64,000 nt of DNA from positions 4,322 through 68,321 of the forward strand of contig CAYQCE010000012.1 of the NCBI GenBank assembly GCA_964415885.1, in the 5' to 3' direction. Positions within the stretch are counted from its first letter, which is position 1; every line of letters starts with the position of its first letter. This stretch comes from CAYQCE01 sp964415885 (GTDB taxonomy: Bacteria; Zixibacteria; MSB-5A5; JAABVY01; JAHJOQ01). The notes under the pieces were generated by a model. That model made no database searches. It was not told where the DNA came from and saw nothing but the letters and a program-made list of their open reading frames with translations. Below, piece by piece: positions 34,051 to 42,893 of this stretch. Made by a program: the position numbers and the translations under genes.

Positions 34051-36171
34051 ATGAGTGAATCAGAACAGAAACAGGTCGCTGCAACTGCAAAGACAGGAGG
34101 TGATGCCGGTTCTGAAAAAGCTTCTTCGAAGAAATCAAAGAAGAGAGATGCTCAGAAGAAGCAGAAAGTGAGCAAGGCCGAACAAAAGGCCAGGAGTCTC
34201 GTTACCGAGAAGGTAAAAGAATCCGGTAGAACAGAAACCTCGCGTCGCCGCCGCGTCTCCCAGAGAGCCGCAGAAAAGGCAAGAGTGCCCGTGGTGACCT
34301 CCGAGGAGATCGAGTCGGTAGACGCAATCAAGCTCACCGATCTCGACCGGCATGATTACTCGGAGGACGAGTACAATGAGATGCTTGCCATGTACGAGGA
34401 AACGATCTCCGATATCAAGGAGGGAGAAATCGTACAGGGCAAAGTCCTCGGTGTTACCCGGGATGACGTGATCGTAGATGTTGGCTTCAAGTCGGAGGGG
34501 ATAATCCCGATTCACGAGTTTACCCCGCCGGTGGAGGTCAAGGTAGGCGATCCGATCGAAGTGTATCTCGAGGCAATCGAGGACCAGCACGGTCAGCTCG
34601 TACTTTCAAAACAGAAGGCCGATTTCCTTCGCGTATGGGACAACATCCGCGAGGCGCATGAGGCCGGTGAACTTGTTCGCGGAAGACTCGTGAGACGAAT
34701 CAAGGGTGGTATGGTCGTCGATCTCTTCGGAGTGGACGCTTTCCTCCCCGGCTCCCAGATAGCTCTGCGACAGGTTCCGAACTTCGACGATTTGATCGGC
34801 GAGCAGATGGATCTAAAGATCATCAAGCTGAACAAGAATCGCCGTAATATCGTCGTTTCTCGCAGAGTTGTTCTCGAGGAAGAGCGCGAACATCTCAGAC
34901 AGCAGCTCATCAAGGAGATCGAGGTGGGCCAGGTCCGTGAAGGTACTGTCAAGAATGTCACGGATTTTGGCGTGTTCATCGACCTCGGTGGTGTCGACGG
35001 ACTCCTGCATATCACCGATATGTCGTGGGGCCGTGTGTCGCACCCATCCGAGATGGTCAACCTCGGTGACAAGATCAATGTCAAGATTCTGGACTTCGAC
35101 AAGGATACCGGGCGAATTTCACTCGGTCTCAAGCAGCTTACGCCGTACCCATGGGAGAACATCGAAGAGAAGTATCCCATCGGTAAGAAGGTCGAGGGCA
35201 AGGTCGTTTCTCTGACCGATTACGGTGCGTTTGTCGAGCTCGAGAAGGGCATTGAGGGTCTTATCCATATTTCGGAGATGTCGTGGACGCAGCATGTTAA
35301 GCATCCATCGAAGCTCATGAACGTTAGTGATAAGATCGAAGCTGTCGTTCTTTCCGTGGACAAGGATAACGAGAAGATCTCGCTTGGAATCAAGCAGATG
35401 GAACCGGATCCGTGGGAGACCATGGATCAGAAGTACCCGGCAGGTGCACGCGTGACGGGAAAGGTTCGCAATCTGACCACGTTCGGCGCGTTCATTGAGC
35501 TCGAAGAGGGTATTGACGGTCTGGTGCATATCTCCGATATGTCTTGGACGAAACGTATTCAGCATCCCTCCGAGGTTATGAAGAAGGGCGACGACGTTGA
35601 AGTCGTGGTCCTGAGAGTTGACAAGGATAATCGCAGAATCTCGCTCGGATATAAGCAGCTCGAAGAGGATCCATGGCCGCAGCTATCCAGGAACTACGCT
35701 GTCGGTGCCGAGGCCCTCGGACAGATCATACGTATCCTCGACAGAGGCGTGATCGTAGAGCTACCCGGCGGTGTCGAGGGATTTGTGCCGACAAATCAGC
35801 TCGGCAAGCAGGATCTCGAAAAACCGAGCGATTCGTTTGATATAGGTGATGAGCTTCCACTGCAGGTGATCGAATTCGATCAGCAGGCCCGGAAGATAGT
35901 GCTGTCGGTTGATGCCTACTACCGCAAGCGCGAACGCGCGGAGCTGGAACAGTATCTCGCGAAGCACGATAACCGCGACGGTGGTACGCTTGCCGATGCC
36001 GAAGGTGGTGAGGCACTCGCGCCCGAGGTCGAGTCGGAGCCGGAACCGGAACCGGAATCGGAGCAGGTCGAGGCTGCCCCGGCTGAACCGGAAGAGTCTT
36101 CCGAAGCCGAATCAGAGAAGCCGTCCGAAGAGAGTCCCGAAGAAGACGAGGACTCCGACAAGACACAATAG
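34051..36171 (+). CDS. rpsA: 30S ribosomal protein S1 with extended termini
   Basis: 706 residues, longer than E. coli S1 (about 557). Six S1 motifs follow one another from about residue 125 to 620 (for example GEIVQGKVLGVTRDDVIVDVG, VTDFGVFIDLGG, LTDYGAFVELEKG, LTTFGAFIELEEG, each quoted by its core). Before them is a ~110-residue Lys/Arg/Ser-rich extension, and after them a ~65-residue tail rich in Glu and Pro. S1 binds mRNA on the 30S subunit. The basic head and acidic tail are unusual and could affect RNA affinity. It has its own promoter and terminator. Confidence 0.95.
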   Translation: MSESEQKQVAATAKTGGDAGSEKASSKKSKKRDAQKKQKVSKAEQKARSLVTEKVKESGRTETSRRRRVSQRAAEKARVPVVTSEEIESVDAIKLTDLDRHDYSEDEYNEMLAMYEETISDIKEGEIVQGKVLGVTRDDVIVDVGFKSEGIIPIHEFTPPVEVKVGDPIEVYLEAIEDQHGQLVLSKQKADFLRVWDNIREAHEAGELVRGRLVRRIKGGMVVDLFGVDAFLPGSQIALRQVPNFDDLIGEQMDLKIIKLNKNRRNIVVSRRVVLEEEREHLRQQLIKEIEVGQVREGTVKNVTDFGVFIDLGGVDGLLHITDMSWGRVSHPSEMVNLGDKINVKILDFDKDTGRISLGLKQLTPYPWENIEEKYPIGKKVEGKVVSLTDYGAFVELEKGIEGLIHISEMSWTQHVKHPSKLMNVSDKIEAVVLSVDKDNEKISLGIKQMEPDPWETMDQKYPAGARVTGKVRNLTTFGAFIELEEGIDGLVHISDMSWTKRIQHPSEVMKKGDDVEVVVLRVDKDNRRISLGYKQLEEDPWPQLSRNYAVGAEALGQIIRILDRGVIVELPGGVEGFVPTNQLGKQDLEKPSDSFDIGDELPLQVIEFDQQARKIVLSVDAYYRKRERAELEQYLAKHDNRDGGTLADAEGGEALAPEVESEPEPEPESEQVEAAPAEPEESSEAESEKPSEESPEEDEDSDKTQ

Positions 36172-36200
36172 CCTCCTTTTGTTCGCAGAATGACAAGGCG

Positions 36201-36230
36201 ACGGGCGAGTTAAAACTCGCCCGTTTTTTT
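36201..36230 (+). terminator. Intrinsic terminator after rpsA
   Basis: Perfect stem ACGGGCGAGTT (36201-36211) / AACTCGCCCGT (36214-36224), two-base loop in the strict fold, then a T-run to 36230. It separates rpsA from the flagellar operon. Confidence 0.92.
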
Positions 36231-36399
36231 GTCCGCTATCAGTCGATAGCAGCCACTAACGAGGGACATTCCTTCCGTCCAGCGGAACTTTTTTCCCGAG
36301 AATCTCTCCTCCAGTCCGGTGTGAGCCATCCCGCTTGATGCCCTGTAATCCTATGCACAACAGGGCCATAGGGCAGTCTGAGGCGGTCCTCGTTCTGGT

Positions 36400-36415
36400 T
36401 GGCATGCCGGTTGCA
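36400..36415 (+). promoter_or_regulatory. sigma-54 promoter of the flagellar operon
   Basis: TGGCATGCCGGTTGCA: GG at 36401-36402 and GC at 36413-36414 with the exact 10-base spacing required by sigma-54. It lies 54 bases before the first flagellar gene and after the rpsA terminator. No other promoter was evident in 36231-36467. Confidence 0.85.
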
Positions 36416-36467
36416 TAAGCGAATGCATGGAGGAATAGTATGATCGCAATTCGCAAAGGATATATCA

Positions 36468-37136
36468 ATGGCTGACGATGCGAAGAACTCAAAGATGGGA
36501 ATAATGATTGGGGCTATAGGATTGCTGGCATTTGTTGTGTTCGTGGCGATCTTCTCAATCAGTATGGGTGTGTTTTCCTCCTCTAACGTCAAGCATGTAC
36601 CGCAATCCGGGGATGAGCATCACGACGAGCCCGAGGGTGAGTACACTGATAAAGATCTCTACGGCGATTTCCATTCATCATACTATGACTTCGAGTTTGA
36701 TGACATGTCAGCACCGGCGGATTCCGCCGAGCTCGACTCCAATAGAGCGATGTCGCTCGAGGATTCTCTCGCACAGATGGAATGGTACGACAAGCAGAAG
36801 CGAGAGATAGATCTCGCCTGGAAAGAGATCAAAAAGGAGCGCCGCAATCTGCAGAAAGAGCGCTCCAATCTCGAGAATCTGAACCTCGAAACGGTCAGAC
36901 TTCTTGAGAGGCGACGGAATATAGAAGATGCAAACACGATTCAGATGGCCAAGCTCTTTGACTCGATGAAAGGTCAGGAGGTGGCTGATATAATGAAAAA
37001 CATGACCGATGAGCGCGTCGGTGCGATTCTGATGCGGATGAAGAAGCAGAACGCATCCGATGTTCTCGCGGCGATTCCCGCCGAGAGAGCGGCTCGTATA
37101 ACCACGCTTATGATTAATCTCGCAGAGGGACACTGA
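36468..37136 (+). CDS. MotE-like flagellar protein (membrane anchor plus coiled coil and MgtE-N/FliG-like C-terminus)
   Basis: 222 residues: one TM segment (GIMIGAIGLLAFVVFVAIFSI, residues ~11-31), an acidic linker rich in Asp, Glu, Tyr and His, a coiled coil (~105-150, KKERRNLQKERSNLENL), and a C-terminal helical repeat (LFDSMKGQEVADIMKNM ... VLAAIPAERAARIT). This is the MotE architecture; MotE is a chaperone for the stator protein MotC in Rhizobium, and homologs sit next to fliK in many phyla. First gene after the sigma-54 promoter. Confidence 0.82.
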   Translation: MADDAKNSKMGIMIGAIGLLAFVVFVAIFSISMGVFSSSNVKHVPQSGDEHHDEPEGEYTDKDLYGDFHSSYYDFEFDDMSAPADSAELDSNRAMSLEDSLAQMEWYDKQKREIDLAWKEIKKERRNLQKERSNLENLNLETVRLLERRRNIEDANTIQMAKLFDSMKGQEVADIMKNMTDERVGAILMRMKKQNASDVLAAIPAERAARITTLMINLAEGH

Positions 37137-37143
37137 TAGCTGA

Positions 37144-38913
37144 ATGAACGGACTCCTTCTTAACATACTGACCGCTGCAATGCCTGAGGGGCTGTCATCG
37201 CTTACCGGCAAGGGCCCAATAACAGGGCAAGGAAACGGTGAGATGCCATTCGGAATGGTGCTCGGCGCTCTTCTCGGCGGAAACGGTGGCTCGGCGGAGG
37301 ATATGTCTGAGGCTGGAGTGCTTGCGAATCCAGATGGGAAGGCGATCCTCGATCTGCTCAATCTCAAGGCTGGTTCGATCCTCAATCTCGATAGCCTTGC
37401 CGAGGGCAGCGCGATGAAAGTCAGCGCGCTACCGATTGATATCATCGCCGATGGAGACTTCGATGAACTCCTGCTGGATAAGCCGGGCATAGGTGGCTCG
37501 ATTGATTCTGTGGGCAAGGTGAGTGTGGAGCTTCTGTTCGTAGATGCCGGACCGAATAGGGCACATGCGAATCAGAGCGGATTGATCGACTTTGCCGGAA
37601 CGGCAGAAAACGCGCCTCAGCATGCATTGCTGCGTTTGCAGACGGCTGGGTCCGAGGTGCTGGTTCCAGTATCCCTTGCAGATATCGATGGCGAACCCGG
37701 ACTGAGCATTGACGCCGACGGAAGAGCTGTTTTGCGGGGAGTGGGGTCACTTCTCGAGTCATTTGGTTTGACGATGGGCATTGAGGACGACATAGTCGAG
37801 CGGCCCGAGATAACGAGCCGCGCAGTTGTCGTTGTCGATGATCCGGAGAAGCTCGTTGCATTCCTCAAGGGTGAGCCCGGACCTGAGAAGCTGACATCGA
37901 GTAAATCAGGCATTCCGGGCGCCAAATCGCTCGCCGATGAAATGAACACGAATCAAACGAAGAATGTGCCGTCGTCCGAAAGCAAGCAGTCCGAGCCGGT
38001 CAAGATAGATGTTTTGCGTCTTGTGCAGGCTGATGCCGGCGCCAGGACGGTGAAGCCAACCGTGGACAAAGCGGTTAACGATCACGTGAGAAACGGATTC
38101 CTTGCTGCGAACGAGAGCATTGATGCGCTCAAAACCGGAGGTCGGACGAATGTTGCGGGCTCCGGGGTTGGTGCCGAACATGATAACATCATGTCATCCG
38201 ATCGTGGCTTCAAGCAAACATTCAAGGGCACGCAAGCAAACAGACACGCCGATCATGACATAAAGCCGGCATCAGGCGGACGCGAGAAGATAGATGTCGA
38301 AAAGATGATTCGGGAATCATCCTCCAAGCTCGATGATGCAATCGCAAAGAACAGCAAGGCTGCGACGGAAGTCGAAGCCAAGTCTGTCGACAGCAGCTCG
38401 AAACTCGATCTACCGCGATCACAGCTCAGGCCACAGATGGCCGAGGTTCGTCAGGAGATGCCGAGGACGATACCTGAACCGGTGAAGTTCAAACTCGAAC
38501 TCGCCAATACCGGTCTCAAGATATCCGATATCAGCACGTTTAAGATAAGCATCAAGCCGGAATGGCTTGGAACAGTCAAAGTTCACCTGTCAATGGTCGA
38601 GGACCATCTTTCGGCGAAGCTGAGCGTCGAGTCGAACACCGCTCGCAATGCTGTCGAGGCCAATCTACCCGCGTTGCGGGAAGTGCTGTCTCAGCATGGA
38701 ATCAAAGTCGACACGTTCTCGGTGGATGTTGCGGATCAGGGACAGGAAGAACGCCAGTTTGCTGAGGAGAAAGAGCAGGCTCCGAAGGACCCGAACGAGT
38801 CTTCCGAGAAGTTCTCCCTCGATCCGGATAGCTATGGAGACGCTCCAATGGCTGCGGTACGCAAGGCTGCGCCAGTCGGGAATCTCTCCGGCAGATTGAG
38901 TATGGTAGCATAG
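37144..38913 (+). CDS. fliK: Flagellar hook-length control protein FliK
   Basis: 589 residues. The long N-terminal part is poorly conserved and partly disordered, as usual for FliK. The C-terminal ~100 residues form the Flg_hook domain: LANTGLKISDISTFKISIKPEWLGTVKVHLS, key FKISIKPEWLGTVKV, then ALREVLSQHGIKVDTFSV. FliK is secreted, measures hook length and switches FlhB specificity by its C-terminus. It is placed between motE and flgD, the usual position. Confidence 0.88.
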   Translation: MNGLLLNILTAAMPEGLSSLTGKGPITGQGNGEMPFGMVLGALLGGNGGSAEDMSEAGVLANPDGKAILDLLNLKAGSILNLDSLAEGSAMKVSALPIDIIADGDFDELLLDKPGIGGSIDSVGKVSVELLFVDAGPNRAHANQSGLIDFAGTAENAPQHALLRLQTAGSEVLVPVSLADIDGEPGLSIDADGRAVLRGVGSLLESFGLTMGIEDDIVERPEITSRAVVVVDDPEKLVAFLKGEPGPEKLTSSKSGIPGAKSLADEMNTNQTKNVPSSESKQSEPVKIDVLRLVQADAGARTVKPTVDKAVNDHVRNGFLAANESIDALKTGGRTNVAGSGVGAEHDNIMSSDRGFKQTFKGTQANRHADHDIKPASGGREKIDVEKMIRESSSKLDDAIAKNSKAATEVEAKSVDSSSKLDLPRSQLRPQMAEVRQEMPRTIPEPVKFKLELANTGLKISDISTFKISIKPEWLGTVKVHLSMVEDHLSAKLSVESNTARNAVEANLPALREVLSQHGIKVDTFSVDVADQGQEERQFAEEKEQAPKDPNESSEKFSLDPDSYGDAPMAAVRKAAPVGNLSGRLSMVA

Positions 38914-38931
38914 AGAAAGGAATGAACTGAT

Positions 38932-39648
38932 ATGCCGAACGATCTTGTAATCAACAGTGTGAGCGACATGGCGACATACGATCCGAATGCTCCGGGAGCT
39001 GTTGATCACATCAAGAGCATGGGCAAGGAGGAGTTTCTAAAGATGCTCATCGCCCAGCTCGAGAACCAGGATCCGCTCGATCCGATGGAGGACAAGGAGT
39101 TCATCTCTCAGATGGCCCAGTTTTCGTCGCTCGAGCAGATGCAGAATATGAATGCGAATCTGGAAGAGAACCTGAATTGGAATTACCTGCTCTCGCAGAC
39201 GATCAACAACACGATGTCGACATCGCTGATCGGTAAGGATGTGAAGGCAAGCGGCAATCAGTTCTATCTCGGCGAGAGTTCCGATGCCGCGCTCAAATTC
39301 AAGCTGGATGCATTCGCTGCTGAGACCACGGTTAATGTGTACGATGGCGTCGGCGAGCTCGTCGACACGATACAGGTGCACAATTTAGGCGCGGGCGACC
39401 AGACTGTGCGTTGGGACGGCCTCGTTCAGGCGGGCGACAGGGCTCCAATGGGCGAATACACGTTTGAGGTATCGGCCAAGACGGTCGACGGCAAGGATAT
39501 TTACGCGACACCGTACATCTTCGGCAGGGTAGACGGGGTCCAGTACGTTGACGCGCAGGCATACCTTGTTGTAAACGGTGCTCAGGTGCCTCTGTCCGAT
39601 GTCTTAGAGGTCGGTCAGCAACTGCTGAACGACGAGGAGAACGGCTGA
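38932..39648 (+). CDS. flgD: Flagellar hook assembly scaffold FlgD
   Basis: 238 residues: N-terminal GKEEFLKMLIAQLENQDPLDPMEDKEFISQMAQFSSLEQM pattern (keys LIAQLENQDPLDP and AQFSSLEQM), then a beta-rich domain with GAGDQTVRWDG and the tudor-like and FnIII-like parts. FlgD caps the growing hook for FlgE addition. Usual length. AAAGGAAT ribosome site upstream. Confidence 0.95.
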   Translation: MPNDLVINSVSDMATYDPNAPGAVDHIKSMGKEEFLKMLIAQLENQDPLDPMEDKEFISQMAQFSSLEQMQNMNANLEENLNWNYLLSQTINNTMSTSLIGKDVKASGNQFYLGESSDAALKFKLDAFAAETTVNVYDGVGELVDTIQVHNLGAGDQTVRWDGLVQAGDRAPMGEYTFEVSAKTVDGKDIYATPYIFGRVDGVQYVDAQAYLVVNGAQVPLSDVLEVGQQLLNDEENG

Positions 39649-39649
39649 G

Positions 39650-40009
39650 ATGGTTGACAGAATCAATCAAATATCTCGCCAACACGAGATTTCGCAGACC
39701 GGAAGCAAGCCGACACAGGCGCACGGAACCGATGACTTTTCAAAGGTCTTTGAGGGGAAGCTGAAAATGTCGAAGCATGTCGCCGATCGAATCAGCCGCA
39801 GATCACTCGATTTGAGTGGAGACAGAATCGACCGTCTCAATCAGGCAGTGGACCGTGCAGAATCGAAGGGAGCGAAGGAATCGCTCGTTCTGTTGGATGA
39901 TCTCGCCGTGGTCGTCTCGGTCAAGAACCGAACGGTGGTGACTGCGATGCAGCAATCGAGAATGAAGGAAGGTGTATTCACACAAATAGACAGCGCAGTG
40001 ATTGTTTAG
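39650..40009 (+). CDS. Flagellar operon protein of the TIGR02530 type
   Basis: 119 residues beginning one base after the flgD stop. It shows the pattern of a small conserved protein encoded between flgD and flgE in many flagellar operons: helical FSKVFEGKLKMSKHVADRI, then LNQAVDRAESKGAKESLVLLDDLAVVVSVKNRTVVTAM in part, ending with a short strand pair. Function is not established; location suggests hook assembly. Confidence 0.82.
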   Translation: MVDRINQISRQHEISQTGSKPTQAHGTDDFSKVFEGKLKMSKHVADRISRRSLDLSGDRIDRLNQAVDRAESKGAKESLVLLDDLAVVVSVKNRTVVTAMQQSRMKEGVFTQIDSAVIV

Positions 40010-40089
40010 ATAAGAAGTAACAGTCTGGATAATGGTCTATCAGGCCGGCCCTCCTTTGAGGAAGCCTGATTCCAGGGAGGCAACGAGAA

Positions 40090-42060
40090 ATGTTAGCATC
40101 ATTGTTTGCTGGGACCACGGGTCTCAGAAATCATGCGGTGAGGATGGACGTGATCGGTAACAACATCGCAAATATCAATTCGACAGGCTACAAGAAGAGC
40201 CGAGCGACATTTCAGGAGTTCCTCGTAGAGGATATCCGGGGTGCAGGTCGAGCTTCTGCGATCACCGGCGGTACCAACCCGATTCAGAAAGGTCTTGGTG
40301 TCACTGTGGCGTCGATCGACAATATCTTCGCCCAGGGCGGTCTCGAACTGACCGGACAGACGACCGACCTCGCGCTTCAGGGAAGGGGTTTCTTCGTTCT
40401 ATCCGACAACAACCAGAACTTCTTCTCGAGAGCCGGGACGTTCGGATTTGATGGCAACTCTGATATGGTCTCGACTTCGAACGGCTTGTACGTGATGGGT
40501 AAGATGGCTAACATCAATGGTCAGATCGATGCGATGACCCCGATCTCCAAGATTCATCTGCCGTTTGGTCAGCAGGACCCTGCAAAGGGCACTACTGAAA
40601 TCGAGCTCGTCAACAACTTGAACGCGACGGCCACTGAGTCGACCGCGACGCTGGTGTCGTCTGGTACAACAAATATCAACACCGTAACCGGCCGGGCTGT
40701 GAACGGCGCAGGTGGTACGCATACGCTGACTGTATCCGGAGCGCAGGCTACGAACAGCACGGGGGTGTCGGATGTAGCCGCTTTGACGGGTACGGAGACG
40801 CTCGGGTCACTGGGGCTGACGGCTGCGGGTCTCTCCGAGGCGACATCGATTTCGATCGACAGCGGTTCGAACCTGTTCTATCTCTCACAGTACACGACAA
40901 CTACAACTGTTAACGAGTTGGTCCAGGACCTCAATGATATTGATGGCGTCGACGCGTACATCAACGGTTCGGGAGAGATAGAGGTTAAGAGAACCTATGC
41001 AGGCGCCGGTGCGGGTCGTAATATCACGATTCATACGACGAACACTGATGACGGTGATGGAACTGCTGCTGCCGCAAACGAGACTCTGACGAGTCTTGTT
41101 TTCATCGACAACTCAGGCGGTACATCCAATGCCACTTTCAATATCAACAATGGTACAGCGCACTCAATGGTTGTGACCGATACTTTCGTTCCGAATGACG
41201 GGACGGCGCCCGCTCCACAGAATCTCGAGGTCGAGGTCAACAGCGAGACGGGTATTGTGGATGGTGTCAAGGGACTCGGCGGAGGCGGAGTCACGATCAA
41301 GACTACGAGCACCGGCCTTGCTGCCGGAACCGCCATGATAACAACAGCCGATACCGAGTACTCAACCTCATTGACAATTTACGATTCTCAGGGTGGTAAG
41401 CACACGCTTGTCCTGACATTCACGAAGCTCGTTTCGAGCAATGAGTGGGTCTGGGAGGCATCTCTCGGCGCCGAGGAGCAGATACTCTACGGTGGAAGTG
41501 GAAACGTCAAGTTCCAGAATGACGGTTCACTTGCGGATTTTCTCTATGATGGCAGCGCAGATAGAATTGGAATTGACCCGAAGAATGGCGCTGACGTAAT
41601 GGAGATAGATGTAGATGCCGGTACCCCGGGTGACTTTGATGGTCTGACAGGGTTTTCGGCCACATCCACTGCGTCGATAAGCAACCAGAACGGTTACGGC
41701 CTTGGCGTGCTGGACTCGATCGCAATTGACCCAACCGGTAAGATCCTGGGTATTTTCACCAACGGCGTAACGCGCACCCTTGCTCAGGTTCTCGTGGCGA
41801 CATTCAAGAATGATCAGGGTCTGTCAAAGTCCGGTACATCAATTTACAAGGACACGGCAAACACCGGCGAGCCGTTCTACGGTTTTGCAGGTGAGACAAT
41901 ATCATCGACAGTAAGTTCGGGCGCGCTGGAGGCCTCCAACGTCGACCTGGCTGAGGAATTCACGACGATGATTATAACTCAGAGAGGTTTTCAAGCAAAT
42001 GCCAGGGTCATCACGACATCAGACAGCATGCTTGATGAGCTGGTGAATCTGAAGAGGTAA
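40090..42060 (+). CDS. flgE: Flagellar hook protein FlgE
   Basis: 656 residues, longer than the ~400 of enteric FlgE. The N-terminal rod-type motif (MLASLFAGTTGLRNHAVRMDVIGNNIANINSTGYKKS, key NNIANINSTGYK) and C-terminal D0 helix (SNVDLAEEFTTMIITQRGFQANARVI, key EFTTMIITQRGFQAN) are conserved. The extra length lies in the Thr/Ser/Ala-rich outer domains (residues ~190-450). It builds the hook. The 80-base gap before it holds a GGGAGG ribosome site but no clear promoter. Confidence 0.95.
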   Translation: MLASLFAGTTGLRNHAVRMDVIGNNIANINSTGYKKSRATFQEFLVEDIRGAGRASAITGGTNPIQKGLGVTVASIDNIFAQGGLELTGQTTDLALQGRGFFVLSDNNQNFFSRAGTFGFDGNSDMVSTSNGLYVMGKMANINGQIDAMTPISKIHLPFGQQDPAKGTTEIELVNNLNATATESTATLVSSGTTNINTVTGRAVNGAGGTHTLTVSGAQATNSTGVSDVAALTGTETLGSLGLTAAGLSEATSISIDSGSNLFYLSQYTTTTTVNELVQDLNDIDGVDAYINGSGEIEVKRTYAGAGAGRNITIHTTNTDDGDGTAAAANETLTSLVFIDNSGGTSNATFNINNGTAHSMVVTDTFVPNDGTAPAPQNLEVEVNSETGIVDGVKGLGGGGVTIKTTSTGLAAGTAMITTADTEYSTSLTIYDSQGGKHTLVLTFTKLVSSNEWVWEASLGAEEQILYGGSGNVKFQNDGSLADFLYDGSADRIGIDPKNGADVMEIDVDAGTPGDFDGLTGFSATSTASISNQNGYGLGVLDSIAIDPTGKILGIFTNGVTRTLAQVLVATFKNDQGLSKSGTSIYKDTANTGEPFYGFAGETISSTVSSGALEASNVDLAEEFTTMIITQRGFQANARVITTSDSMLDELVNLKR

Positions 42061-42063
42061 TGA

Positions 42064-42282
42064 ATGATTAAGGTCACTCGGCTAAACGACGCGCAGCTTG
42101 TGATCAACGCCGATCTGATTGAATTCGTTGAGGCGATTCCGGATACGATCATAAGCCTCACCACCGGAAAAAAGATAATGGTGAAGGAGTCAATCGACGA
42201 CGTCATAGAGGCTGTAGCTCGTTTCAGAAGACTATCGAGCGGCCTGAATGTCGAAGGGCAGACTTCTTCGACGCTCAAATAG
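42064..42282 (+). CDS. flbD: Flagellar FlbD-family protein
   Basis: 72 residues. Typical small FlbD/SwrD fold: VTRLNDAQLVINADLIEFVEAIPDTIISLTTGKKIMVKE, with the core LIEFVEAIPDTIISLTTGKK. SwrD in Bacillus raises flagellar motor power; the exact role elsewhere is unclear. It lies between flgE and fliL, as in other bacteria. Confidence 0.93.
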   Translation: MIKVTRLNDAQLVINADLIEFVEAIPDTIISLTTGKKIMVKESIDDVIEAVARFRRLSSGLNVEGQTSSTLK

Positions 42283-42291
42283 GAGTTGGTT

Positions 42292-42882
42292 ATGCCTGAT
42301 TTGAAGGAAGCCGAAGCCGGCCAGGCTCCGGAGGATACTGGACAGCAGGTAAAGCCTGCTGGTCCACCGGAGAAAAAGGAAGATGGCAGCAATGTTGTCG
42401 GACACCTCACTAAGGTGGCAATCATTGCGGCTGTCGCGCTGGTTGCGATCGTCGCGGCATATCTGGTGACGATGAAGGTCCTCAAGCCGATGCTCGCGGC
42501 CGATCCGGCCGGAGTCGAGATGGCGGCCGAGGATCCGGCGGATAACGGTGGCGGCGGTCACGGTGAGGAAGGCGCTCCCGGTGATGCGCTGTACGAGATC
42601 GACAATATTATCGTCAATCCGGCCAGCACGGTTGGATCGAGATTTCTTTCCTGTTCGGTGGCGTTCGAACTTGAGAAGCCGTCCGACATTAGTAGGCTCG
42701 AATCGATCGATGTGAAGGTGCGGGATGCTCTGATAACGATTCTTTCCGCACGAACAGTTGACGAACTATCCGATGCGCGACTTCGTGAACCGTTGCGCAG
42801 ACAGATTCTGTCGCGTGTCAAAATGGTGGCGGATCCGATCAAGATAAAGGCAGTGTATTTCAAGGACTTTGTGCTGCAATAG
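42292..42882 (+). CDS. fliL: Flagellar basal body-associated protein FliL
   Basis: 196 residues from ATG 42292 (AGGAG at 42281-42285). A Pro/Glu-rich cytoplasmic head (~35 residues) precedes a single TM (VAIIAAVALVAIVAAYLVTM), a short Gly/His linker, and the periplasmic FliL domain (YEIDNIIVNPASTVGSRFLSCSVAFEL, ending KAVYFKDFVLQ). FliL rings support stator units. Confidence 0.92.
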   Translation: MPDLKEAEAGQAPEDTGQQVKPAGPPEKKEDGSNVVGHLTKVAIIAAVALVAIVAAYLVTMKVLKPMLAADPAGVEMAAEDPADNGGGGHGEEGAPGDALYEIDNIIVNPASTVGSRFLSCSVAFELEKPSDISRLESIDVKVRDALITILSARTVDELSDARLREPLRRQILSRVKMVADPIKIKAVYFKDFVLQ

Positions 42883-42893
42883 CGAAGTAGATT

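Noticed and set aside
40010..40089. Sigma-54 promoter before flgE
   Set aside because: The 80-base gap has several GG pairs but none with GC at the required 10-base spacing.
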